Below are positions 52,758 through 60,303 of a DNA stretch of 64,000 nucleotides, in pieces. The stretch is from JAJRRS01 sp965230275 (GTDB lineage Bacteria > Planctomycetota > Phycisphaerae > Phycisphaerales > Phycisphaeraceae). Under the pieces are notes generated by a model. The model searched no databases. It was not told the origin of the DNA and saw only the letters and a program-made list of their open reading frames with translations. How positions within the stretch are numbered: the first letter of the stretch is position 1; every line of letters begins with the position of its first letter. Location of the stretch: NCBI GenBank assembly GCA_965230275.1, contig CBDDKO010000002.1, forward strand, positions 496,001 to 560,000. The letters are read 5' to 3'. The position numbers were made by a program, and so were the translations under genes.

Positions 52758-53543
52758 CTAAGCCAGCGCCATGTACAGCATGCGCCCACCCGCGGCGGCG
52801 GCGCCGAGATACATGATCAGGACGAAGGGCCGCTCGGCCAGCCGCTTGTGCATCCATAGCCCCGCCACGATGCCGATCGGAACGAACGCGGCAAACAAGA
52901 CCGACTCAATAAGCGTCTTGGTCGTGATCAGCCCGAGCCCGGCATACGTCGGCAGCTTCAGGCAGTTCAAGACAAGGAAGAACAGCACCATCGTCGCGAC
53001 AAGCCTCGCCTTATCGAGCCGCTGCTCCAGCAGGTAGATGCTGATGATCGGCCCGGCGGCGTGTGCGATCGTCGAGACCACCCCGGCTAACCCGCCGCTT
53101 GTGCCGCCGCCGACCGGTCCGGGCGGGATGCGCGGGACGTGGCCACCCAGCATCCGGTAAATCTGCAGCGCCACAAACAGCAGGCAGACCGACCCGACGG
53201 TCAGGTTCAGCGCCCAGGTGAGTCGGCCGGTCTCCTGGAATGTCCACAACACCCATGTGCCGATCGCCACACCCGCCGCAGCACCCACTAGCAGCGGCCA
53301 CATGTGACGCCAGCTGACGCCCTTGCGGTGGCTCCATACGCTGAACAGGTCCGCAAAGATCAGGATCGGCAGCATCACCCCGATCGCGCGCTCGGCCGGC
53401 AGGGCGTTGGCGACCAACGGTACCGCGATGATCCCAACCCCGCCGCCGAAGCCCGCCTTGGCGATGCCGATGACCAAAACGCCCAGCCCCAGCGCGGTGA
53501 TGTACCACCAGAGCGAAGTGTCGGCCGGGAGTTCGGGCAGCAA
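52758..53543 (-). CDS. TauE/SafE (TSUP) family permease
   Basis: Protein of 261 residues with about eight hydrophobic helices and the TSUP pattern: GLGVLVIGIAKAGFGGGVGIIAVPLVA in helix 1 and GPVGGGTSGGLAGVVSTIAHAAGPIISIYL at the second repeat. Members move sulfite, sulfonates or other organic acids. The substrate cannot be told here. It is ten bases from the speA stop and upstream of the ASCH gene on the same strand. Confidence 0.87.
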   Translation of the reverse strand: MLPELPADTSLWWYITALGLGVLVIGIAKAGFGGGVGIIAVPLVANALPAERAIGVMLPILIFADLFSVWSHRKGVSWRHMWPLLVGAAAGVAIGTWVLWTFQETGRLTWALNLTVGSVCLLFVALQIYRMLGGHVPRIPPGPVGGGTSGGLAGVVSTIAHAAGPIISIYLLEQRLDKARLVATMVLFFLVLNCLKLPTYAGLGLITTKTLIESVLFAAFVPIGIVAGLWMHKRLAERPFVLIMYLGAAAAGGRMLYMALA

Positions 53544-53553
53544 GGGCGTCCTC

Positions 53554-55506
53554 TTAGGTCAGGTAGGTGTAGCCGCTGAGGCCCTGCTCGTAGAAACGGC
53601 GGAGACGTGTCGCTTCCTCGACGGTCAGCCGGTCGCAGCGCACGGCCGCCTCAACAGCCCGTCGGAAGTTACGCCGCAGCTGCTCCGTGTCGTATTGCAC
53701 GTACTGAAGCACCTCGGTGACGGTGTCGCCCTCGACCACCTCATCGATGCACGGCCGGCCTTGCTCGTCGAGGCTGACATGCACGGCGTTGGAGTCCCCG
53801 AGCAGGTTGTGCAGGTCGCCTAAGATTTCCTGATAGGCCCCGACCATGAACGCGCCGATGTAGTAGTCATCGCCGTTGTTCATCATGTGCAGCGGCAGGG
53901 TGGTGCTGACTTTACTTTGACCGATGAAGTGATCGACCTTGCCGTCGGAATCACAGGTGATGTCGGCGAGGATGCCGTGGGCGGTTGGCCGTTCATCGAG
54001 CCGATGGATCGGCATGATGGGGAACACCTGGTCGATCGCCCAGCTGTCGGGGATGGACTGGAAGACGGAGAAGTTGCAGAAGTACGTCCGGCAGAGCTGG
54101 GTCTGCAGGGCCTGCAGATCGCGCGGCGGGTTGGGCAGGTCTTGGATGTACTCAAGCGCCTTGAAACAGATCCCGAAGTAGAGCCGCTCGGCCAGCGCCC
54201 GCATCTGAAGCGAGCAGTACCCAAGATTAAACAGGTGCATCGCCTCGACCCGCGCGACCTGCGCGTCGTGGTAGGACTGCATGTAGGTCTTCTCGTCCAG
54301 CTCGAAGTAGGCGTCATAAAGCGTGCTGATCGGGTGGGGCAGGTCATCGACCTCGCTGCGGTCCATCTCGACCGGCGGCTCGAAGCCGTCGAAGCCGCTT
54401 GAGCCCAGGACGTTGAAGATCAGCAGGCTGTGGTAGGCGACCATGGCCCGGCCGGACTCGCTGATGATCGTCGGGTGGGGGACATCGGCCTCGTCGCACA
54501 GCTCCTGGACGTGATAGACCACGTCGTTGGCGTACTCCTGGAGCGAGTAGTTGATACTCGAACCTTCGGTGGTGCGTGTCCCGTCGTAATCCACGCCCAG
54601 CCCGCCGCCGACGTCGATGTACTTCAGGCCCGCGCCGGTCTTGTAGAGCTCGGCGTAGACGCGCACCATCTCGATGATGGCCCGCTTGATCGGAGCGATG
54701 GTCGTGATCTGGCTGCCGAGGTGGAAGTGCAGCAGGTTCAGGCAGTCGAGCATGTCCTCTTCGCGGAGGAACTCGATAGCGTCGAGGACTTCGCCGATGA
54801 ACAGGCCGAACTTGGAATGCACCCCGCCGGACTGCTCCCAGCGGCCCGAGCCCTTGGTCGCGAGCTTGATCCGCATCCCGATCTGGGGCCGGACGCCATG
54901 GGCCTTGGCGTGCTTGACGATGAGCTTCAGCTCGCTGTACTTCTCGACGACGGGGATGATGTTCTTGCCGAGCTTGGTGGCGAGAATGACCGACTCGATG
55001 AACTGGTCGTCCTTGAAGCCGTTGCAGATGATCGGGGTGGTCTCGTCCTCGACCATGGCCAGCACGGCGAGCAGTTCGGGCTTGCTGCCTGCCTCGAGCC
55101 CGAAGCCGTGCTCTTTGCCGAAGGCGAGGATCTCTTCGACGACGTGGCGCTGCTGGTTGACCTTGATCGGGTAGACACAGCGGTACCCGCCCTTGAACTC
55201 CATCTCCTGGATCGCGTTCTCAAACGCCTTGGCTAATTCGGCAAGCCGGTGGCGGAGGATATCGGTGAAGCGGACCAACAACGGCGGCTGCAGGTCGCGT
55301 CGGCGGAGCTGGTCGGTGAGGTCTTTCAGGTCGATGCCGACGGCGGGGTCCTGCGTGGGATGAACGATCAGGTGGCCCTCGCTACTGACCGAGAAGTAGC
55401 CGCGCCCCCAGCGGTCCACGCCATAGGTCGCCATGGCGTCTTCGGGTGAGAAGCCGGGTGAGCCGTGGTCGTTCGTCGGGGCGGGGTGATGGTGGGTCAC
55501 AGTCAT
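53554..55506 (-). CDS. speA: Biosynthetic arginine decarboxylase
   Basis: From ATG 55506 (650 residues). It decarboxylates arginine to agmatine, the first step of the arginine route to putrescine. The PLP Lys is in YPIKVNQQRHVVEEIL near residue ~105; DVGGGLGVDYDGTRT and FHLGSQ define the alanine-racemase-like barrel, and the C-terminal region carries FCNFSVFQSIPDSWAIDQVFPIMPIHRL. Length is typical for SpeA. An upstream frame to 55632 is rejected. Agmatine-using genes are not present in the window. A terminator of the neighbouring PEP-CTERM gene lies between them. Confidence 0.93.
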   Translation of the reverse strand: MTVTHHHPAPTNDHGSPGFSPEDAMATYGVDRWGRGYFSVSSEGHLIVHPTQDPAVGIDLKDLTDQLRRRDLQPPLLVRFTDILRHRLAELAKAFENAIQEMEFKGGYRCVYPIKVNQQRHVVEEILAFGKEHGFGLEAGSKPELLAVLAMVEDETTPIICNGFKDDQFIESVILATKLGKNIIPVVEKYSELKLIVKHAKAHGVRPQIGMRIKLATKGSGRWEQSGGVHSKFGLFIGEVLDAIEFLREEDMLDCLNLLHFHLGSQITTIAPIKRAIIEMVRVYAELYKTGAGLKYIDVGGGLGVDYDGTRTTEGSSINYSLQEYANDVVYHVQELCDEADVPHPTIISESGRAMVAYHSLLIFNVLGSSGFDGFEPPVEMDRSEVDDLPHPISTLYDAYFELDEKTYMQSYHDAQVARVEAMHLFNLGYCSLQMRALAERLYFGICFKALEYIQDLPNPPRDLQALQTQLCRTYFCNFSVFQSIPDSWAIDQVFPIMPIHRLDERPTAHGILADITCDSDGKVDHFIGQSKVSTTLPLHMMNNGDDYYIGAFMVGAYQEILGDLHNLLGDSNAVHVSLDEQGRPCIDEVVEGDTVTEVLQYVQYDTEQLRRNFRRAVEAAVRCDRLTVEEATRLRRFYEQGLSGYTYLT

Positions 55507-55614
55507 GGTCGTCGGTGTTTCCGCGCGGGTATCTGCGGCGTGGGGCGTTTCGGCGCAGTGTACCCAGCCGGGGAGCCGGGTGCAGCGAGAGAGTGTAGCG
55601 GGATGCGGGGCGAC

Positions 55615-55645
55615 AAAAAAAAAGCCCCGCATACGGAACGGGGCT
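55615..55645 (-). terminator. Intrinsic terminator of the PEP-CTERM gene
   Basis: On minus, AGCCCCG/CGGGGCT (55623-55629 with 55639-55645) forms a seven-base stem followed by a run of nine T (A-run 55615-55623 on plus). It lies between the PEP-CTERM stop and the speA start. Confidence 0.85.
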
Positions 55646-55698
55646 AGAAACAGAAGAGAAAAAATTGGGACGGCGGATCGCCGTGTTTTTCAGAGTGA

Positions 55699-56376
55699 TC
55701 AGGATCGCCGAAGCATGGCGGCCACACCCAGGCCCAGGATCGCAAGGGTCGCGGGCTCGGGGATATCGGCGAAGTCGACGTCGACAGTCAGCGCCTTCTT
55801 GTCGATGAACGCGGCGTCAGACTCGGAATTGGAGGCAGCGATCAGGCTGTTGTCCAGGTCGATGCGAACGCGGGTGGCCCGGTAGTTGGAGAGGTCCACG
55901 GCTGCTTCTCCAGTCCAGATCCCGGAGCCTGTGCCTACCAGCGGAAACGCCTGATCAAAGGTGATTGGGTCGCTGACAAAGCCCCCCGTGAGGGGGTCAA
56001 GAATCGTAGCCACCAAAGTCCCTCCCGCGGTGACCTCGGCGTAATCCCCAAGCATGAGGTAGTCGCCGATCTCTTCAAGGCTAATCGATTCAATGAACAG
56101 GCCCGGGTCGGCCTGGATTACAAACGAAAGTTGGCCCGCGGTGATGTCCGAACCCCGCCCCGCTTGCGCGGCGGCGAACGGGCCGGTTGAGAAGGTAAGT
56201 GAGTCCCCGATAGCGATCGGTGAGCCGAAAAGCGGCGTGGGATCGGTTGCCGATGACTCGGTCAGGTCGGTCACAGTCCCGCCGTTTAGATCGATCGTGG
56301 CCCCGACACTTTCGGCCGGCTGTGAACAGATCAGAGCCCCGAAACATACGCTAAGAACTACATTGCGCGTCAACAT
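55699..56376 (-). CDS. PEP-CTERM surface protein
   Basis: Protein of 225 residues. A signal peptide (NVVLSVCFGALICSQPAESVGA) is followed by a beta-rich exported domain (ITAGQLSFVIQADPGLFIESISLEEIGDYLML..., with FDLSNYRATRVRIDLDNSLIAASNSESDAAFIDKKALTVDVDF), and the sorting tail IPEPATLAILGLGVAAMLRR. Exosortase-type sorting is expected; the enzyme is elsewhere. AGGAG lies before ATG. A terminator-like hairpin and a predicted promoter lie in its upstream leader (56438-56567). Confidence 0.85.
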   Translation of the reverse strand: MLTRNVVLSVCFGALICSQPAESVGATIDLNGGTVTDLTESSATDPTPLFGSPIAIGDSLTFSTGPFAAAQAGRGSDITAGQLSFVIQADPGLFIESISLEEIGDYLMLGDYAEVTAGGTLVATILDPLTGGFVSDPITFDQAFPLVGTGSGIWTGEAAVDLSNYRATRVRIDLDNSLIAASNSESDAAFIDKKALTVDVDFADIPEPATLAILGLGVAAMLRRS

Positions 56377-56437
56377 CCTCGTCTCTCCTGCAAATAAGAA
56401 AAGCCCGTTGGCTTAAAACCCACGCCAAAGGCGCACG

Positions 56438-56468
56438 AAAAAAAGAGAATAGGCCGATGCCTACTCTC
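56438..56468 (-). terminator. Terminator-like hairpin in the PEP-CTERM leader
   Basis: On minus, GAGAGTAGGC (56468-56459) and GCCTATTCTC (56454-56445) form ten pairs with one G-U and a four-base loop, followed by seven T (56444-56438). It lies ~62 bases before the start codon of 55699-56376 on the same strand. It is either the end of the YgfK-like transcript or an attenuator. Confidence 0.6.
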
Positions 56469-56539
56469 TCCCATCCGTATCGTGCTAATTGTCTGGCGGC
56501 TGAAATGAACAGCTACCTAAATTCCCTTCAGCGGAATAA

Positions 56540-56567
56540 AGGATAGTCGATCATTGCTGAAATGCAA
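56540..56567 (-). promoter_or_regulatory. Possible promoter of the PEP-CTERM gene
   Basis: On minus, TTGCAT (56567-56562), a 16-base spacer and TATCCT (56545-56540). The -10 is identical to that of the other PEP-CTERM gene (18292-18297). It overlaps an inverted repeat CATTGC-ATTTCA-GCAATG. If used, the terminator hairpin falls in the leader. Confidence 0.35.
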
Positions 56568-56628
56568 TGGTTTTATGCGAATTTAACAGGCTTTTTATGA
56601 GACTTTCTCGCGCTCCCTTCTCCCTAAT

Positions 56629-56723
56629 TGCCGTCAATACGGCAGTTACTCCGTTTCAGCCAAGTCCGGACTCACGCCCGATCCCTCCCTTGGCTGACCC
56701 CGATGGGCTTAGGATTTGAACCC
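56629..56723. other. Structured non-coding stretch
   Basis: It contains TGCCGT-CAAT-ACGGCA (56629-56644), a nine-base perfect inverted repeat TCAGCCAAG/CTTGGCTGA (56656-56664, 56689-56697), and ACCC-TTC-GGGT near 56720-56730. On minus it also holds GGGTTCAAATCC (56723-56712), which looks like a tRNA T-arm, but no cloverleaf can be drawn. It could be the 3' end of the YgfK-like transcript, a small RNA or a remnant. Confidence 0.3.
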
Positions 56724-56850
56724 TTCGGGTCTTTCTCTGGCCTATAAGCTACCGAGGTCGGGCTGTAGCGTCAAGGTTAATCTGGTAATCCAGGCGGATA
56801 CGAGAGCGGCCAAAGCACCGTTATTACCCATCTTCACATGATATGGCTGA

Positions 56851-58887
56851 CTACTGGTCGTTGCCTACTTCTACCAACATCCGGACGTTGGCCTGGTGGA
56901 CCCGTGCGGGATCAGAAATGGCTGTCAGAAGCACCCGCATGGTGTGGAAGACGCTCATATCGACGACATGCCCCTCAGAATCCACGGATGAGGCTCCAGA
57001 CGCGACGCCGGCAGCTTGGTTGCCTTGCACATCCAGCATGACCCGGCCATCATCGAAGCGCCACCGATCCCCCGAATCGTCCTGCTGCACCAAGCGGTAC
57101 TCATGCCCGTCGATTCGGCCCCATAGCGTGCGAGCGCCATCCTCAGACCCGACGAGGAACCCGTCATGCGGCTTGCCTTCGTCGTACGACTTTCGGCTGC
57201 CGAAGAAGCTGGGCTTCTTGATGTAGGGCCCGTCGTACTCGGGGCAGAAGGTGTCGCAGTTCCCGCAATGGTTGCAGTAGTCGGCATAGTTGGCGATCTG
57301 CTCGGTCTTCTCGACAGTGAATGCCTTCTCCTCGCCGACCTCGGTGACAGCCCCGTCGGGCGAGACACTGACATCGTGATAGGCGAGGTCCTCTGCCGGA
57401 GTCTCGTAGAGGAAGTTCGCGTCGTTCGGGCAGACGGGGATGCACTTGTTGCAGGTGATGCAATCGAAGACAACCAGGTGTGAGTTGATCCGCTTGGGGA
57501 CGAGCTGGTTCTTCGCCTGGTAGTAGCGTTCGTCTGCCTGCGTCTGTTCGACGATGTCAGCCATGTTCAGGAAGCCGGCGAGCACCGGGTCTCCGCCGGC
57601 TTCCTCGGCGCGGCCGTGGGCCTTGAGGACGAACTCGTCTATCGTCGTGGCGCCGACCTTCTTCATCGTGGCGACCAGGTCTCCCAGGTAGCCCGGCAGC
57701 CGGCCGTACCCGCCGGGTTTCAACAGGTCCGTGCAGGTCGTGATAGGCTTGAACCCGCAGGCGACCATGTTCGGAAAGTTCTTGCGGTCCACCCCGGCGG
57801 AGAATGTGATCGGCATGGCGTGACCCATCGCGTCGCGGAACGCCTTGGCCAGCGTGAGTGTGATCACATGCAACGGCGGGCCCGACAGGTACATCACCTT
57901 GTTGTCCGGCGTGAAGAAGTCCCGGTGATTCACGACCTCAAGCGTGTTGGAAAACTTCGCCCCGAACGATCGGCCGTTCGCCTTGGCGACCGCATCCAGC
58001 CGCTTACATATCTGGATCGACTCATCGAACAGCAGCCCGCTGGTGTACGCAGAAGGATTGACCTGGACCTCCTTGTAGCCCATCACGTCGTGCAGCAGGT
58101 GTTCGAGTTTCTCCTTGCCCAGCATCGGGGGGTTCATCTTGACGATCACGTCCACGCCGATGTCGGTCAGCAGGAACTCGCAGATGCGTTCGATTTCGTC
58201 GGCCGGGCAGCCGTGGAAGGTCGACAAGGTAATGCTGTCGCTGAGGCGGGTGGGGTAGTCCAGGTCGCGCAGGTGCTTGAGCCGATCGGGCAGCTGGTCG
58301 CACAGACGAGCGACTTCGCTCGTGGCATCGAGCATCCCGTCCATGAACCGGCGGATCGGGTCGGACTGGATGCCCTTAAGGTCGTACCCGACGGACATGT
58401 CGAAGAGGAACTCGCCGAGCGGCCCATCCATCGGCAACTCACCGTAGGGATGTCCGAACGTCTCGGGGCTGCGCCTGAGCATGTGCAGCAGCATCGAGCC
58501 TTGCACGTACTGGTCCAGCGACTCCTCGAGCAGAAACTCCTGGGACCATTCGACGTTGTAGCCGACGTTGGTGGCGTCGATGCAGGGCCGGGGGATGTCA
58601 AGCCGGTCGTTGATCTGCACGGTCTTGAGTTCGAAGATGCGTGATCCGGCCAGGTAGGCGAGCACCAGGTTCTGGGCCATCTGCGTCTGTGGTCCCGCGG
58701 CGGGCCCGACGGGGTTCGCCGCACGCCTGCCGTGGAAGGTCACGGACAGGTCGGGTGAGTCACCCCCCGGGAGGGCGGGCTTGAACCACTTTTTGTCGGG
58801 CAGATCGAACATGCTCGCCCGGGCCTGATATTCCAGGCGCATCCGGTCGATCAGGTCCACAAACGGCGTACAGTAGAGGTCAACCAT
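56851..58887 (-). CDS. ygfK: YgfK-like Fe-S protein lacking the flavin/NAD middle domain
   Basis: From ATG 58887 (678 residues). The N-terminal ~470 residues match E. coli YgfK: FVDLIDRMRLEYQARASMFDLP, NPVGPAAGPQTQMAQNLVLAYLAGSRIFELKTVQI, FDMSVGYDLKGIQSDPIRRFMDGM, TLSTFHGCPADEIERICEFLL and TDLLKPGGYGRLPGYL, a dihydroorotate-dehydrogenase-like barrel. Two ferredoxin-type clusters follow directly: CITCNKCIPVCPND and CNHCGNCDTFCPEYD. The FAD/NAD(P)-binding half of YgfK (~1030 residues in E. coli) is missing. YgfK is called a putative selenate reductase subunit but is tied genetically to purine catabolism. Electrons may come from ferredoxin or a separate protein (inference). Divergent from the SsnA operon. 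Confidence 0.82.
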   Translation of the reverse strand: MVDLYCTPFVDLIDRMRLEYQARASMFDLPDKKWFKPALPGGDSPDLSVTFHGRRAANPVGPAAGPQTQMAQNLVLAYLAGSRIFELKTVQINDRLDIPRPCIDATNVGYNVEWSQEFLLEESLDQYVQGSMLLHMLRRSPETFGHPYGELPMDGPLGEFLFDMSVGYDLKGIQSDPIRRFMDGMLDATSEVARLCDQLPDRLKHLRDLDYPTRLSDSITLSTFHGCPADEIERICEFLLTDIGVDVIVKMNPPMLGKEKLEHLLHDVMGYKEVQVNPSAYTSGLLFDESIQICKRLDAVAKANGRSFGAKFSNTLEVVNHRDFFTPDNKVMYLSGPPLHVITLTLAKAFRDAMGHAMPITFSAGVDRKNFPNMVACGFKPITTCTDLLKPGGYGRLPGYLGDLVATMKKVGATTIDEFVLKAHGRAEEAGGDPVLAGFLNMADIVEQTQADERYYQAKNQLVPKRINSHLVVFDCITCNKCIPVCPNDANFLYETPAEDLAYHDVSVSPDGAVTEVGEEKAFTVEKTEQIANYADYCNHCGNCDTFCPEYDGPYIKKPSFFGSRKSYDEGKPHDGFLVGSEDGARTLWGRIDGHEYRLVQQDDSGDRWRFDDGRVMLDVQGNQAAGVASGASSVDSEGHVVDMSVFHTMRVLLTAISDPARVHQANVRMLVEVGNDQ

Positions 58888-59030
58888 GTCGTTCCGTCTT
58901 ATCATTACTCGGATGGGTCAGATACTTAGCCCCTTAGCGTAATCGAGAGACGGGATATGACCAACCGTTTTCTTTGAGTAATGTTTAGCTAGGTAGAATA
59001 CGGGATGAGCGGTACAATAGACGTTTTGGG

Positions 59031-60299
59031 ATGATCTGGATGACGAACTGTGTGACAGGGTTGGTATGTGTGGCTTGCGGCCGGGCGTTCGGGCCCTGTG
59101 AGCGGTGCATGACATGCCCTGACTGCGGGCCGGATGACGGCATCCTGGATATCCAATACGACCTGGATGCGGTACGGGGCGGATGGGAGAAGCAGCCGTT
59201 AGCAAGCCGTTCGCTGACGCATTGGCGTTACCGGGAACTACTACCGCTGGATGCGTCGTCGGTGCGAGAAGATTGGACGGTCGGCTGGACACCGATGATC
59301 GACGCGCCCCGGCTCGCTGAGCAGCTCAGCCTAAAGCAACTGATTTTCAAGGACGAGGGGCGGAATCCGACCGCGTCGTTCAAGGACCGTGCCAGCTCGG
59401 TGGGCGTGGCACATGCCATACAGACCAAGGCCGGGACGGTGGCCTGCGCCTCGACCGGCAATGCCGCGACCAGTCTCGCCGGGCACGCCGCGCTGGCCGG
59501 GTTGCCCTGCGTCATCTTTGTGCCTCACACCGCGCCGGAGCCCAAGCTCGCTCAGATGCTGGTGTACGGGGCCCACGTGGTCGCGGTCGAGGGCAGTTAC
59601 GACGACGCCTACAACCTGTGCAGCCAGGCCTGCAAGCGGTTCGGTTGGTACAACCGGAACTGCGCGATCAATCCCGTGCTCGTCGAGGGCAAGAAGACCG
59701 GCGGGCTGGAGATCGCGGAGCAGTCGCACTCGATCGGGGGCGTGCCGGACTGGGTGGCGGTCAGCGTCGGTGACGGCTGCACCATCGCCGGGGTATGGAA
59801 GGGCATGAAGCAGATGCACGATCTGGGCGTGATCGACCGCCTGCCGAAGCTGCTGGGTGTTCAGGCCGAGGGTGTAGCGCCGATCGGGATGGCCCTGGAA
59901 TCAGGCAAGATGCCCGAGACGCTACAGGACGGCGGAACGATCGCGGATAGCATCAACGTGCCCGTCCCCCGGAATTGGCGCAAAGCGGTCAACGCACTGA
60001 AAGAGGCCGACGGCGTGGTTGTTTGCGTGAACGATGAGCAGATCCTGGATGCGATGCGTCTGGGCGGGAGGCACGGCATCTATGCCGAGCCCGCGGCGGC
60101 GGCGGCGCTGGCGGGGATCGTGGCGGCGAGAGATAATCAGACGATCACCGGGACGGACCGCGTCGTGTGCATGGTGACCGGCAGCGGTTTGAAAGATACG
60201 AAGGCCGGCGCCCGCGCCGGCGGCGAGCCGATCCGTATCGGCCCGGACCTCGAATCCCTCGCTTCGGCGCTGCATGGCCGAGGCGTCTTGACGGAGTGA
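59031..60299 (+). CDS. Threonine synthase-like PLP enzyme with zinc ribbon
   Basis: Protein of 422 residues; a second ATG at 59040 is possible. The N-terminus CVACGRAFGPCERCMTCPDCG is a zinc ribbon as in archaeal-type threonine synthase. The PLP Lys is in NPTASFKDRASSVG, followed by STGNAATSLAGHAAL and VTGSGLKDTKA, the ThrC/cysteate-synthase pattern (fold type II). In the canonical pathway it would make threonine from phosphohomoserine, but its place in front of another PLP enzyme, SsnA and carbamate kinase suggests a role in amine or diamino-acid catabolism (inference). It is four bases upstream of the next gene. Confidence 0.85.
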   Translation: MIWMTNCVTGLVCVACGRAFGPCERCMTCPDCGPDDGILDIQYDLDAVRGGWEKQPLASRSLTHWRYRELLPLDASSVREDWTVGWTPMIDAPRLAEQLSLKQLIFKDEGRNPTASFKDRASSVGVAHAIQTKAGTVACASTGNAATSLAGHAALAGLPCVIFVPHTAPEPKLAQMLVYGAHVVAVEGSYDDAYNLCSQACKRFGWYNRNCAINPVLVEGKKTGGLEIAEQSHSIGGVPDWVAVSVGDGCTIAGVWKGMKQMHDLGVIDRLPKLLGVQAEGVAPIGMALESGKMPETLQDGGTIADSINVPVPRNWRKAVNALKEADGVVVCVNDEQILDAMRLGGRHGIYAEPAAAAALAGIVAARDNQTITGTDRVVCMVTGSGLKDTKAGARAGGEPIRIGPDLESLASALHGRGVLTE

Positions 60300-60303
60300 C
60301 CGG

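Larger units (their letters stand above)
56377..56850 (-). other. Intergenic region upstream of the second PEP-CTERM gene
   Basis: 474 bases without a coding gene on either strand that I accept. In minus-strand order: end of the YgfK-like gene, the structured stretch 56629-56723, a predicted promoter (56567-56540), leader with terminator hairpin (56468-56438), then hairpin CGCC-TTT-GGCG and AAGCC-AACG-GGCTT at 56400-56436, and the PEP-CTERM ribosome binding site. Confidence 0.55.

Noticed and set aside
56701..56770. tRNA on the minus strand
   Set aside because: A T-arm-like GGGTTCAAATCC is present but no acceptor, D or anticodon stems of proper length can be drawn.
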